Below are positions 1 to 8,980 of a stretch of 64,000 bases of DNA, one piece after another. Source of the stretch: DASSNR01 sp036278935 (lineage in GTDB: Bacteria; Gemmatimonadota; Gemmatimonadetes; Gemmatimonadales; Gemmatimonadaceae); assembly GCA_036278935.1 (NCBI GenBank), contig DASUKA010000025.1, positions 1-64,000 on the forward strand, in the 5' to 3' direction. Below the pieces are notes generated by a model. It searched no databases, had not been told where the DNA came from, and was given only the letters and a program-made list of their open reading frames with translations. The position numbers and the translations under genes are program-made. Numbering within the stretch: the stretch's first letter is position 1; each line of letters starts with the position of its first letter.

Positions 1-2
1 TG

Positions 3-842
3 CTCAAACGCTCGGATGCGAAGCAGCCGCTCCCGACCGTCGCGCTCACGCCGCGGCTCCGGGTGCATCTTGAGATCGAGCGCACGCCGATCACCGCGCC
101 GAACGTGGCGGGCGTGCTCCGCGGCAGCGACCCCGCGCTCAGGGATCAGTACCTGATCGTGAGCGCGCACCTCGATCATCTGGGCGTCGGCCGGCCCGTG
201 AACGGCGACAGCATCTACAACGGGGCGATGGACAACGCCTCCGGCATCGCGACGATGCTCGAGACCGCCCGCGCCTTCCAGAGCCACCACGTGCGCCCGC
301 ACCGCTCGGTCATCTTTCTCGCCGTGACGGGAGAAGAAGAGGGCGAGCTGGGCTCCGCCTACTTCGCCTTGCACCCCACCGTGCCGGCCTCCGCAATCGT
401 CGCCGATCTCAACACGGACATGTACCTGCCCATCATCCCCCTGACCGGCGTCTTCGTCTACGGCTGGCAGGAGTCGGACCTCGGCAAGGACGTGCTGCCG
501 GTCTTGAAGGCGCTCGGGCTCAAGAATCTCGAAGATCCCGAGCCCGAGCAGGTGCGCTTCATCCGGAGCGACCAGTACAGCTTCATCCAGCGCGGCATCC
601 CGGCGCTGGCCTTCAAGGCGGGCTACACGAAGGACTCGCCCGAAGACTCGACGGTGAGTGCGTGGCTTTCCACCCGCTACCACAAGCCGTCGGACGATCT
701 CCGGCAGCCGGTGAACTTCCAGACGGCGGTGAAGTTCGACTCCATGTACTTCGACGTCGTCAAGGCGGTGGCCGATCGCCCGACGCGGCCCAAGTGGTAT
801 CCCACGAGCGTGTTCGCGTCGATCAAGCGGCCGGGGGCGTGA
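3..842 (+). CDS. M28 family zinc aminopeptidase (5' end outside window)
   Basis: Secreted or periplasmic metallopeptidases of the M28 family remove amino acids from peptide N-termini using two zinc ions. The reading frame is open to the window edge, so the N-terminus (signal peptide and possibly a PA domain) is missing. Visible ligands in family order are AHLDHLG near base 168, the Asp of YNGAMDNASG near 231, the Glu pair in GEEEGELGS near 333, the Asp of LNTDM near 417 and the His of RYHKPSDD near 680. All expected metal ligands and the catalytic Glu are present, so it should be active. It converges on the DUF1707 gene, with only 15 bases between the stop codons. Substrate specificity cannot be read from the sequence. 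Confidence 0.88.
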   Translation, partial: LKRSDAKQPLPTVALTPRLRVHLEIERTPITAPNVAGVLRGSDPALRDQYLIVSAHLDHLGVGRPVNGDSIYNGAMDNASGIATMLETARAFQSHHVRPHRSVIFLAVTGEEEGELGSAYFALHPTVPASAIVADLNTDMYLPIIPLTGVFVYGWQESDLGKDVLPVLKALGLKNLEDPEPEQVRFIRSDQYSFIQRGIPALAFKAGYTKDSPEDSTVSAWLSTRYHKPSDDLRQPVNFQTAVKFDSMYFDVVKAVADRPTRPKWYPTSVFASIKRPGA

Positions 843-857
843 GCGGCGTCCTCGCCG

Positions 858-1460
858 CTATTCCGCGCCGGGTTCCAGCAGCCGCTCGACCTCCCGTCGC
901 CTCATCACGCACTCCGCGAAACCGAACGTGGCGCGGCCGGTGATGCGCACGATGCTCGCTGCATCGGGGCCTTGCGCTTCGCCCGCCCCCTTGAGCGAGA
1001 AGAAGCCCGCCATAGCCGTGCCCAGGCATTCCGCATGGACCCCCGCAGGTAGGCGAATCTGGACGTAGCCCAGGAACGCATGGATGTCGATCTCCGTGAG
1101 ACCTGGTGGAAACGTTGCCTGCGTGAAGTCGATCTCGATGTATCCCAGCCGGCTGCGAAGCTCCATGCGGCGCGGCACCACCGCCGTTATCCGCCGCTCC
1201 TGCCCGGAGAGCGTCGCGGTGATGTGCTGCACCTCCGTGCTCGCGAGATCGCCCGAGCGCCCCGGCACCTCCGCCAACTGCGGGAGGTCGGCAACGACCG
1301 CCGCCAGCTCGACCGCGTTGGGCGCGTGGTAGGCGCGCTCCACCCGCGTCTCGAACTCATCCATCGAGATCACGTCGTTCGCGAAGTGGCGCGACAGCAG
1401 CTCCACCACCCGCTCGCGAGCGGCCGAATTGACATCCGATGGAAGCGGCGATGGCGGCAT
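858..1460 (-). CDS. DUF1707 SHOCT-like / LiaF-like envelope-stress protein
   Basis: About 200 residues. The N-terminal region (roughly 10-60, with RERVVELLSRHFAND and MDEFETRVERAY) matches the DUF1707 SHOCT-like domain. The C-terminal half has the repeated short-strand pattern of LiaF/DUF2154-type 'cell wall-active antibiotics response' domains. I chose the ATG at 1460 because a perfect Shine-Dalgarno AGGAGG lies at 1477-1472 on the minus strand. An ATG at 1484 and a longer reading to 1601 lack such a site. No membrane segment is evident, so the protein may be cytoplasmic. The family is associated with sensing envelope stress, but a role here is inference. Confidence 0.7.
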   Translation of the reverse strand: MPPSPLPSDVNSAARERVVELLSRHFANDVISMDEFETRVERAYHAPNAVELAAVVADLPQLAEVPGRSGDLASTEVQHITATLSGQERRITAVVPRRMELRSRLGYIEIDFTQATFPPGLTEIDIHAFLGYVQIRLPAGVHAECLGTAMAGFFSLKGAGEAQGPDAASIVRITGRATFGFAECVMRRREVERLLEPGAE

Positions 1461-1471
1461 GACCCGTCTCT

Positions 1472-1477
1472 CCTCCT
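1472..1477 (-). promoter_or_regulatory. Shine-Dalgarno site fixing the DUF1707 start
   Basis: AGGAGG followed by GAGAC on the minus strand, 11 bases before the ATG at 1460 (a second GGAGAG is about 8 bases away). It supports the shorter start and argues against the upstream in-frame ATG at 1484, which lies before the site. Confidence 0.65.
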
Positions 1478-1606
1478 GTGCCATGGGCGACGCGAGTCCC
1501 ACTTGCGCGACTCGAGAGATCACAGATTGGAGAAATAACCTGGCGCAGCCACCGCGTCGAGCGGGCCGGATGCGCGTGAACCAGGCGCGGCCGACGCCCA
1601 TGCTCC

Positions 1607-1665
1607 TACCGCACCCGACACTCCCCGCCTTTCTCCTTTCTCGCCCCTCGCCTCTCCCCTCCCGC
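1607..1665. repeat. Half copy of the modular intergenic palindrome (D'-A' arms only)
   Basis: The sequence carries a CACCCGACACTCC segment (right arm of module D) followed by a CTTTCTC/CCTCTCC pyrimidine tract (right arm of module A). These match the right halves of the complete elements elsewhere in the window. No matching left arm or AACGGC core is seen, so this is a degenerate or solo half. It lies between the divergent DUF1707 and rimO genes, unlike the full copies, which abut stop codons. Confidence 0.5.
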
Positions 1666-1718
1666 CCCCGGCCCGACTACCTTTCACCCATGCTCCCTCT
1701 CGCCGGTCTCGTCCTTCC

Positions 1719-3128
1719 GTGAAGATCGGCTTCATCACCCTTGGCTGCGACAAGAATACGGTGGACAGCGAGCGCTGTCTCGCCGACCTCGTGCACCGCG
1801 GCGCGCAGTACACCGCCGACCTCGATGAAGCCGACGTCATTGTCGTGAACACCTGCGGCTTCATCGACGCCGCCAAGCAGGAATCCATCGATGCCCTCGT
1901 CCAGGCGGGGCAGTACAAGACGCGTGGCTCCTGCCAGGCGGTGGTGGCGGTGGGCTGCATGGTGCAGCGGCACAAGGGCGAGCTCGAGGCCGAGCTGCCT
2001 GAGGTCGACCTCTTCCTTGGTGCCTCCGAGATGGATCGCCTGGGTAGCGCGCTCCAGGAACGCGGTGTGCTGAATGCGGCGCCCGATCCCGTTGCCGAGC
2101 ATCCGGGCGTGCGGCTGTACACGGGCGACCTGCCCCACGTGCGCTACCTCAAGGTGAGTGAGGGGTGCGACCACGGCTGCGCCTTCTGCGCCATCCCGCT
2201 CATGCGCGGCAAGCATCGCTCCTTCGCGCTCAACGCCGTCGTGCGCGAGGCGCAGCTGCTCGAGACGCAGGGCGCGCGCGAAGTGAATCTCGTCGCGCAG
2301 GATCTCGCGCACTACGGGCGCGACCGGCGCGCGGAGGGCGCGCGCCTTCCGGAGTTGCTCGAGGCGCTGGTGGCCGAGACATCCATTCCGTGGATCCGCA
2401 TGCTCTATCTCTACTCCGCCGGCATCACGCCGCGGCTGCTCGAGGTGATGGCGCGCGAGCCGCGCATCCTGCCATATCTCGATATGCCGATCCAGCATGC
2501 GTCGGACCCGGTGCTGGAACGCATGCGACGTCCCGAGCGCGCGCACACGCTGCGCGAGAAGATCGCCCGCATCCGCCAGATGATTCCCGATGTGGCCATC
2601 CGCACCACCTGCATCGTGGGCTTTCCCGGTGAGAAGGCGGAGGACTTCCAGCGGCTGCTCGATTTTCTGGAGGAGATGCGCTTCGAGCGCGTCGGCGCGT
2701 TCACGTACTCGCCGCAGGAGGGGACGCGCGCGGCGCTGCTGGAGGACACGGTGCCGGAGGCGCTCAAGCTCGATCGGCTGGAGCGGCTGGCCGATCTCCA
2801 ATCGGCCATCTCGGCCGAGCGGTACGAGCGGTTCGTCGGCCGCGTGGTGCCGGCCATCGTCGATCGCGCGCCGGCTGCGGGTGAGCCGGCTGTGGCGCGC
2901 GTGCTCTGGCAGGCCGACGACATCGACGGCATCACCTGGCTGGACGGCGAGGCGCCGGCCGGCGCACTGGTGGATGCGGCCATAGAGAGCGTGGTGGACG
3001 ATGTGAACTTCCGCGCGTCCCTCGTACAAGTGCGCAGCGTCCCCGCGACGATCACACGACGTGATCGCTCGGGCGCCAGACGACTGCCGGTGATGGCGAC
3101 TATCGGGAACGGGAGCTTCGGACGATGA
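1719..3128 (+). CDS. rimO: Ribosomal protein S12 methylthiotransferase RimO
   Basis: RimO is a radical-SAM enzyme that methylthiolates the conserved Asp of ribosomal protein S12. The N-terminal MTTase domain has its cluster-binding cysteines in LGCDKN, VVNTCGFID and VAVGCMVQR. The radical-SAM CxxxCxxC motif is in GCDHGCAFCAIPLMRG near residue 150, and a TRAM-like segment forms the C-terminus. EGCDHGCAFCAIPLMRGKH is typical of RimO rather than MiaB. Translation starts at GTG 1719. The stop overlaps the hemL ATG (ATGA at 3125), which implies coupling. At 469 residues it is slightly long because of a C-terminal tail of about 30 residues. Confidence 0.95.
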   Translation: MKIGFITLGCDKNTVDSERCLADLVHRGAQYTADLDEADVIVVNTCGFIDAAKQESIDALVQAGQYKTRGSCQAVVAVGCMVQRHKGELEAELPEVDLFLGASEMDRLGSALQERGVLNAAPDPVAEHPGVRLYTGDLPHVRYLKVSEGCDHGCAFCAIPLMRGKHRSFALNAVVREAQLLETQGAREVNLVAQDLAHYGRDRRAEGARLPELLEALVAETSIPWIRMLYLYSAGITPRLLEVMAREPRILPYLDMPIQHASDPVLERMRRPERAHTLREKIARIRQMIPDVAIRTTCIVGFPGEKAEDFQRLLDFLEEMRFERVGAFTYSPQEGTRAALLEDTVPEALKLDRLERLADLQSAISAERYERFVGRVVPAIVDRAPAAGEPAVARVLWQADDIDGITWLDGEAPAGALVDAAIESVVDDVNFRASLVQVRSVPATITRRDRSGARRLPVMATIGNGSFGR

Positions 3129-4411
3129 CCTCACGCTCAGCAGCCATCATGGAACGCGCGCGCGCGGTTATACCGGGCGGCGTCAATTCACCCGTGCGGG
3201 CCTTCGCCGGCGTTGGCGGCGAGCCGTTCGTGGTGGAGCGCGCGAGCGGCGCGTACCTCCACGACGTGGACGGGCGCGAGTATCTCGACTTCGTGCTCTC
3301 GTGGGGGCCGCTGGTGCTGGGCCATGCGCCGCCCGCGGTACTGCAGGCGATTCAGGAAGCCATGTGCCGCGGTACCAGCTTCGGGATCCCGAGCGAGGCG
3401 GAAGTCGCCCTCGCGGAGCTGATCGACCAGCGGATGCCGCACGTCGAGATGCTCCGCTTCGTCTCGAGCGGAACCGAGGCAACGATGAGCGCGGTTCGCC
3501 TTGCGCGCGCGGCCACCGGACGTGACACCATCGTCAAGTTCGACGGCTGCTATCACGGCCACGCGGACTCCTTTCTCGTGCGGGCCGGATCCGGTGTGGC
3601 GACGCTCGGACTGCCCAATTCGCCGGGAGTGCCGGAGGCGCTCGCGGCGCTCACGCTGGTGGCGCCGTTCAACGATCTGGGCGCGGTCCGCTCGCTCGCG
3701 CGCGAGCATGCCGATTCGCTCGCCGCGATCATCGTGGAGCCGGTGATGGGGAATGCGGGATTCATCGCGCCGGACCCCGGCTTTCTGCACGGGCTGCGCG
3801 CGCTCGCCGACGAAACCGGCGCCCTGCTCATCTTCGATGAGGTGATGACGGGCTTCCGCATCGCGCCGGGCGGCGCGCGCGACCGCTTTGGCGTGACGGC
3901 GGATCTCACCACGCTGGGCAAGGTGATCGGCGGCGGGCTCCCGGTGGGAGCGTTCGGCGGGCGCCGGGAGCTCATGGAGCTCATCGCGCCGCAGGGACCG
4001 GTCTACCAGGCCGGCACCCTCTCGGGCAATCCGCTCGCCATGGCGGCGGGCCTCGCGACGCTCACCGCGCTCACTCCGGAGCTGCACCGGGCCATCGCGC
4101 TGCGCACGCAGCGGCTGGTGCAGGGGCTGCGGCAGATCGCGGGCAGGCTCGGCGTGCCCTTCGTGGCCGACTGCGCAGGCACGATGTGGGGGTTCTTCTT
4201 CAATCCGGAGCCCGTGCGCTCGTTCCAGGACGCCAGGTGCTCGGACACGGAGCGCTTCCGGCGCTTCTTCCACGCGGCGCTCGAGCGCGGCATCTATCTC
4301 GCGCCGTCGCCGTTCGAGGCGGCGTTCATGTCTGCCGCGCATGGGGACGCGGAAGTCGACGCGGCTCTGGATCGGCTGGACGGGGCGATGCGCGCGGCGA
4401 TCGGTGGCTGA
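3125..4411 (+). CDS. hemL: Glutamate-1-semialdehyde 2,1-aminomutase
   Basis: HemL converts glutamate-1-semialdehyde to 5-aminolevulinate, the first committed tetrapyrrole precursor of the C5 pathway, and needs PLP. The 428-residue length is normal. Family landmarks are IPGGVNSPVRAF at the N-terminus, VSSGTEATMSAVRLARA, DGCYHGHAD, IIVEPVMGN, LIFDEVMTGFR and the PLP lysine in TLGKVIGGGLPVGAFGG. It overlaps rimO by ATGA and the following SpoIID gene by 8 bases, so it sits inside a coupled operon. Confidence 0.97.
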   Translation: MTSRSAAIMERARAVIPGGVNSPVRAFAGVGGEPFVVERASGAYLHDVDGREYLDFVLSWGPLVLGHAPPAVLQAIQEAMCRGTSFGIPSEAEVALAELIDQRMPHVEMLRFVSSGTEATMSAVRLARAATGRDTIVKFDGCYHGHADSFLVRAGSGVATLGLPNSPGVPEALAALTLVAPFNDLGAVRSLAREHADSLAAIIVEPVMGNAGFIAPDPGFLHGLRALADETGALLIFDEVMTGFRIAPGGARDRFGVTADLTTLGKVIGGGLPVGAFGGRRELMELIAPQGPVYQAGTLSGNPLAMAAGLATLTALTPELHRAIALRTQRLVQGLRQIAGRLGVPFVADCAGTMWGFFFNPEPVRSFQDARCSDTERFRRFFHAALERGIYLAPSPFEAAFMSAAHGDAEVDAALDRLDGAMRAAIGG

Positions 4412-5723
4412 CGCACTCGCTCGGCGGGTGGCGCTCGCCGCGGTGCTGTTGACCGCGGCCTGCGTGGCCAGGCAGCATGCGCCGAAGTCCCCCGCGCCCG
4501 TGCCAGTCCCACCGGTGCTGCCGTCCGGCGCGCAGCCACCGGTCGCCCTCCCGGCGCGTGAGCAGGGCGGCACGGTGCGCATTGCGCTGGACACGCATGC
4601 GGAGCACGTCGTGCTCTCGGCCACGAGCTATTGGGATCTGAGCGGCGACGGGGGAGCGAAGCTATTGCTGCGCTCGAGCGACGCGTGGCCGATCTCGCGC
4701 GATGGGTCGTTCCTGTACGCGGCGGGCTCCGGCGACCAAGCGGGCATCTCGCACGCCAGCGCCATCACCGCGCGCGGAGCGACGGCCGCCTCAATCATGA
4801 CAGTCAACGGGCGGCCCTATCGCGGAACCGTCACCATTACGTCCACCAGTCGCGGACTGCTGGTGGTGAACCAGGTGCCCATGGAGGCGTATCTGCGCGG
4901 CGTGGTGCCGCTGGAGATCGGTCACCGCACGAGCGCCGAGCGCGCGGCCGTGCTGGCGCAGGCGGTAGCGGCGCGCAGCTATGCCTATTCCCACGTCGAC
5001 GCCGCGGCACAACGCTCGTACGACATGGTTGGCACCGTGATGGATCAGGTGTACGGCGGCGTGAAGGCGGAAACGCCACTGGGGGATTCGGCGGTGGCGG
5101 AAACGGCGGGGCTGGTGCTCACCTATGACGGACACGTGGTGAGCGCTCCCTACCACTCGACGTGCGGGGGGAGTACCGCCGCGCCGTCCGAGGTGTGGCA
5201 TGGAGGCGCGAAGGTTCCCTACCTGGTGCCGGTGAGCGACCGCATTCCCGGCACCGACCGGTATTACTGCGACATCAGCCCGAGCTTTCGGTGGACGCGC
5301 ACCTTCAGTCGGGACGCACTGGCCACTGCGCTCCAGCGATATCTCGATGCGTATGTGCACGTGCCGGGCGGGCACGTGGGCACCGTGAAGCAGGTGAAGG
5401 TTTCCGCGCGGACCAAATCCGGGCGGGTCCGCTCGCTTGTCATCCGCACGACGCGCGGCAACTACACGCTCACGGAGGATCAGATCCGCTTCGTCATGCG
5501 CTCGCCGAGCGGCGCGTTGTTGCGAAGCACCGCGTTCACCGCCGAGAGCACGCATGGCTCGCACGGAGTGCTCACGCAGTTGGTGCTGCACGGACGGGGG
5601 AACGGCCATGGCGTGGGGATGTGTCAGTGGGGCGCGATCGGCCGCGCGCGCGCGGGACAGGACTTCCGCACGATTCTCGCGACCTATTATCCGGGAACGC
5701 GGCTTGAGCACGTGGACGAGTAG
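4404..5723 (+). CDS. SpoIID/LytB domain lipoprotein
   Basis: SpoIID-type proteins act on cell-wall glycan (lytic transglycosylase acting on denuded glycan) or stimulate amidases. I chose GTG 4404, which overlaps the last 8 bases of hemL, because it gives a signal peptide ending in the lipobox LTAAC. The ATG at 4341 lies inside hemL. SpoIID landmarks are the PMEAYLRGVVPLEIG block with the conserved catalytic-type Glu, AVAARSYAYSH, YHSTCGGSTA and the C-terminal GNGHGVGMCQWGA. The lipobox suggests anchoring in the inner or outer membrane of a diderm. The lnt gene two genes downstream makes the third acylation of such lipoproteins. Confidence 0.85.
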   Translation: MADALARRVALAAVLLTAACVARQHAPKSPAPVPVPPVLPSGAQPPVALPAREQGGTVRIALDTHAEHVVLSATSYWDLSGDGGAKLLLRSSDAWPISRDGSFLYAAGSGDQAGISHASAITARGATAASIMTVNGRPYRGTVTITSTSRGLLVVNQVPMEAYLRGVVPLEIGHRTSAERAAVLAQAVAARSYAYSHVDAAAQRSYDMVGTVMDQVYGGVKAETPLGDSAVAETAGLVLTYDGHVVSAPYHSTCGGSTAAPSEVWHGGAKVPYLVPVSDRIPGTDRYYCDISPSFRWTRTFSRDALATALQRYLDAYVHVPGGHVGTVKQVKVSARTKSGRVRSLVIRTTRGNYTLTEDQIRFVMRSPSGALLRSTAFTAESTHGSHGVLTQLVLHGRGNGHGVGMCQWGAIGRARAGQDFRTILATYYPGTRLEHVDE

Positions 5724-6384
5724 CAGCGTGGTGCGCGCGGCGGTGTGCGCCACGCTGGGGTTGTCCGCACGCCCCGCACTGGCGCAGGGCTCGCTGGCGG
5801 AGCGGCTCGGCCTGGACAAGCTCCGTCTGAGCGCTCTGGGCGTGGCGTCGGGGCCCGTGCAGCCGGCGCGCGTGGTCGCCACCACGTCGTACTCGATAGA
5901 GGCGGACTACGGCGAGATCGCCCCACACTGGCACGTCTACTTCTCCGCGAGCTACTGGGAGTCGCGCTATACCAACGAGACGGTGGATGGCTTCGTGCGG
6001 CAGCTCCGCGCATCCATCATCGACCCCTCGCACGACGACACCATCCGTCCCGGTCCGGTGTCGGTGTCGGACATCGGACTGGACGCCGACATTCGCTACG
6101 TGCCGTTGCGGCATACGTTCCTCTCGCCGTACGCGAGCGCCGGGCTTGGCGCGCACATCGTGAATGCGGAGTCCAAGCTCATCCAGGGTACCTTTGTCGA
6201 GGGCGCGCTCGACAACGTCGGCACGGCGGTCTCGACCATGGTCGGGCTGGACATCGTTCCCACGCGGCGCCTGAGCCTGGGCGTACAGGCGCGCTACACG
6301 CTGCTGGCGAACGTCCGCTTCGGGACGCTGCGCGCGACCGCCACCTACCATTTCGCGCTTGGTCCTCCATCCCCACCGCAATGA
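5704..6384 (+). CDS. Secreted outer-membrane beta-barrel-like protein
   Basis: About 226 residues with a signal peptide ending in ARPALAQ. The rest alternates hydrophobic and polar residues with aromatic strand ends (for example HWHVYFSASYW and LRATATYHFAL), as expected for an eight-stranded OmpA/OmpW-like barrel. Start choice is uncertain: TTG 5704 gives a complete signal peptide and overlaps the SpoIID gene by 20 bases, while GTG 5728 is also possible. The 3' end overlaps the next ATG (ATGA at 6381). No specific family is recognised, and the barrel call rests on strand pattern and leader only. Confidence 0.6.
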   Translation: MSTWTSSSVVRAAVCATLGLSARPALAQGSLAERLGLDKLRLSALGVASGPVQPARVVATTSYSIEADYGEIAPHWHVYFSASYWESRYTNETVDGFVRQLRASIIDPSHDDTIRPGPVSVSDIGLDADIRYVPLRHTFLSPYASAGLGAHIVNAESKLIQGTFVEGALDNVGTAVSTMVGLDIVPTRRLSLGVQARYTLLANVRFGTLRATATYHFALGPPSPPQ

Positions 6385-7385
6385 AACCGGCCATCCGATT
6401 CGGCATCGTTGGCGCGGGCGCGATCGCGCAGATCGCGCACCTGCCTGTCCTCTCGAAGATGCGCGGCGCGCAGCTGGTCGCGCTGTGTGACAACGATGGC
6501 GCCAAGGCGCGCGCGCTCGCTGATCGCTTCGGCGTGCCGAACGTGTTCACGGACATCGAGGATCTACTCATGGCCGAGGAGCTGGACGCCGTGGTGGTGA
6601 GCACGCCGAACCATCTACATGAGCCGCACGTACTGAGCGCGCTGGCGGCGAAGGTTCACGTGTTGTGTGAGCGGCCGCTCGCGCTCACCGTGCGCGGTGT
6701 GCAGCGCATTCTGGATGCATCAGCGCGAGCGGAGCGCAAGGTGGCGGTCGCCAACAATCTTCGCTTCCGGGCCGACGTGCAGGCGCTCACCGGGTTCCTG
6801 CGGGGCGGGGAGCTAGGGAAGTTGGGCGGTGTGCGCTCCGGTGCCTACCAGCCGCGGCGCGCCTCGGACGGGTGGCGTCAGCGGCGCGCGGAGGCGGGCG
6901 GCGGTGCGTTTCTGGAGCTCGGCCTGCCGCTGCTCGACCTCGCGCTCTGGGTGGCGGATTTTCCGGACCCGTTGCGGGTATCAGCCCATATGGAGCGCGG
7001 ACGCGGCGCGAGCGCGGTGGAAGATTCCATGATGGTGCTGTTGGAGTGCACACAGGGCACGACGATCGCCATCGATGCCTGCTGGTCGTACGTGGGCACC
7101 GAGGAGCGTTGGTGGTTCGACGTGCTGGCGTCGCGCGGCAGCGCGCGTCTGGCGCCGCTCCACGTCGTGAAGGAGTTGAATGGCCGGGCCACCGAGGTGA
7201 CACCCACGGGCGCCGCGGCGCGCGAGAGCGCCTTCGTGCAATCGTACCGCGCGGAGCTGGCGCACTTCGCCGCCGTGCTGCGCGATGAGACGGTCTACGA
7301 ACCTCCCACAGACCAGCTCATCGTTCATCGCATTGCCGAGGCGGTGTATAAATCGGCGGACGACGGCAAGGAAATCCGGCTGTGA
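6381..7385 (+). CDS. Gfo/Idh/MocA family oxidoreductase (EKP motif changed to ERP)
   Basis: NAD(P)-dependent sugar or cyclitol dehydrogenases of this family have an N-terminal Rossmann fold and a C-terminal alpha/beta substrate domain. The dinucleotide motif GIVGAGAIAQ is at residues 8-17, and VVVSTPNHLHEPHV follows. The signature EKP normally supplies the catalytic lysine, but here it reads E97-R98-P99. The length of 334 residues is normal. It overlaps the barrel gene upstream (ATGA) and lnt downstream (GTGA), so it is part of the coupled operon. The substrate is unknown, and the Lys-to-Arg change may mean altered or lost dehydrogenase activity. Confidence 0.82.
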   Translation: MKPAIRFGIVGAGAIAQIAHLPVLSKMRGAQLVALCDNDGAKARALADRFGVPNVFTDIEDLLMAEELDAVVVSTPNHLHEPHVLSALAAKVHVLCERPLALTVRGVQRILDASARAERKVAVANNLRFRADVQALTGFLRGGELGKLGGVRSGAYQPRRASDGWRQRRAEAGGGAFLELGLPLLDLALWVADFPDPLRVSAHMERGRGASAVEDSMMVLLECTQGTTIAIDACWSYVGTEERWWFDVLASRGSARLAPLHVVKELNGRATEVTPTGAAARESAFVQSYRAELAHFAAVLRDETVYEPPTDQLIVHRIAEAVYKSADDGKEIRL

Positions 7386-8977
7386 CGCAGTCCGCCGCAC
7401 CGGAAGCTGCCGAGCCGGTCTCGACGGCGCGAGATAGGCGCCGCGCGCTGCGCCCCACGGCAAGCGAGGCACTCGCGGCGCTCGCGTCGGCGGTGCTGTT
7501 CGCCATCGCGTTCCCGCCATTTCCCTTTGTCGTGCCAGTGTTCCTGGCGCTCGTGCCCTTCGCGGTTGCCGTCGCCCAGCGAGCGGATGGCGACGGCAGC
7601 GTGCGCTCGGCGGCGCGCATCGGTTTCTGGTTCGCCATCCTGGGCTACGGGGCCAATCTCTACTGGATGGCCACCGCGCTCTCGAGCTGGACGCGGCTCT
7701 CTTTTCTCGCGTACGGCGCCACTGTAGTCACCATCGCGGTCATCATCGCGTGTGTCGCCGCCGCGCTGTTCGTGCTCCGCCGCGCCACGCATCTGCCAAT
7801 GGCCATCCTCCTGCCCTTGCTCTGGGTGGCCAAAGAGGTGCTGCTCAACTACCTGGGGGACATCGCCTTTCCCTGGCTTCCGCTGGGGCTGTCGATGGCC
7901 CACGTGCCGCTGTTCGCGCAGTTGGCAGACGTGAGCGGCGTGCGCGGCGTGAGCTTCTGGATCGCGATGACCAACGGGCTCCTGGCCGACGCGTGGCTGC
8001 TGCGCGCCCACCGGGCGGCGGTGGCCAGACGGGTCGCCGCCGTGGTGGTGGCGGCCGGGCTGGTGGCGGGCTACGGCGCGTGGCGGCTTGCCAGCATCCA
8101 CCCGCATCCGGTAGCGTCCATTTCCGTGGTGCAGCCCAACATCCCGCAGAGCGACAAATGGCAGGCGGCCAATCGCGGACGGATCGTTGGCATCCTGGAT
8201 TCGCTCACGCGCGCCGAGATCGCGCGGCATGACGGCGAGCAACTGATCGTCTGGCCGGAGGTGGCGCTGCCCGGCTTCATCATCCAGCACCCCGAATGGA
8301 CGCGGACCATCCGGGCGCTCACGAGGAGCGGACACGTCCCGCTTCTGTTCGGGGTGCTGGACGCGGTCATCCGCTCGCCGGACGACTACGACATCTACAA
8401 TGCGGCGATGCTGGCGGACTCCGCCGGGTACATCGACTTCGCGCATCCATACCGCAAGACCTACCTCGTGCCGATCGTGGAGCGGGTGCCGTTCGTCAAC
8501 CCCCACTGGTTCTCGAGCCTGAAATTCTTCGGCTCCTTCGCGCGCGGCGGCACCCCCGTCCCCTTCACGCTCCCCTTCGGGAAGGTCGGGGTGATCATCT
8601 GCTACGAGTCGATCTTCCCGCAGCGCTCGCGATTGTATCGGCGTGAGGGCGCGGACATCCTGCTCAACATCACGAACGACGCCTGGTTCGGCAAGACGAT
8701 CGCGCCCTATCAGCACGAGGCGCATCTCTCGCTACGGGCGATCGAGAACCGGGTGGGGATCGTGCGCGACGGGAACACGGGGATCTCAGCGTACATCGAT
8801 CCCATGGGGCGCGTGCATGGCGCTACGCCGCTCTTCGTGCGGACCATTCGCACCTACGAGGCGCAGAGCACCTCACTGCATCCGCTCTACGTTCGCCTGG
8901 GCGACTGGGTAGGCACCCTCTCGCTGGTCGCGGCGCTCTCGCTGCTGGGGCTGGCCTATCTGAGGCGGCGCGCGTAG
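7382..8977 (+). CDS. lnt: Apolipoprotein N-acyltransferase
   Basis: Lnt adds the third acyl chain to the N-terminal Cys of lipoproteins in the inner membrane of diderms. The N-terminal half carries about six hydrophobic segments. The C-terminal nitrilase-fold domain shows the catalytic Glu in VWPEVALPG, Lys in YRKTYLVPIVERVPF and Cys407 in GVIICYES. The C-terminus has the usual last membrane helix ending in LRRRA. It starts at GTG 7382, overlapping the previous stop. At 531 residues it is of usual size. The full repeat element that follows begins about 5 bases after the stop. Confidence 0.95.
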   Translation: MTQSAAPEAAEPVSTARDRRRALRPTASEALAALASAVLFAIAFPPFPFVVPVFLALVPFAVAVAQRADGDGSVRSAARIGFWFAILGYGANLYWMATALSSWTRLSFLAYGATVVTIAVIIACVAAALFVLRRATHLPMAILLPLLWVAKEVLLNYLGDIAFPWLPLGLSMAHVPLFAQLADVSGVRGVSFWIAMTNGLLADAWLLRAHRAAVARRVAAVVVAAGLVAGYGAWRLASIHPHPVASISVVQPNIPQSDKWQAANRGRIVGILDSLTRAEIARHDGEQLIVWPEVALPGFIIQHPEWTRTIRALTRSGHVPLLFGVLDAVIRSPDDYDIYNAAMLADSAGYIDFAHPYRKTYLVPIVERVPFVNPHWFSSLKFFGSFARGGTPVPFTLPFGKVGVIICYESIFPQRSRLYRREGADILLNITNDAWFGKTIAPYQHEAHLSLRAIENRVGIVRDGNTGISAYIDPMGRVHGATPLFVRTIRTYEAQSTSLHPLYVRLGDWVGTLSLVAALSLLGLAYLRRRA

Positions 8978-8980
8978 GGG

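Noticed and set aside
1677..3134. A 485-residue antisense frame across rimO
   Set aside because: His- and Arg-rich shadow of rimO. The sense strand has all the RimO motifs.
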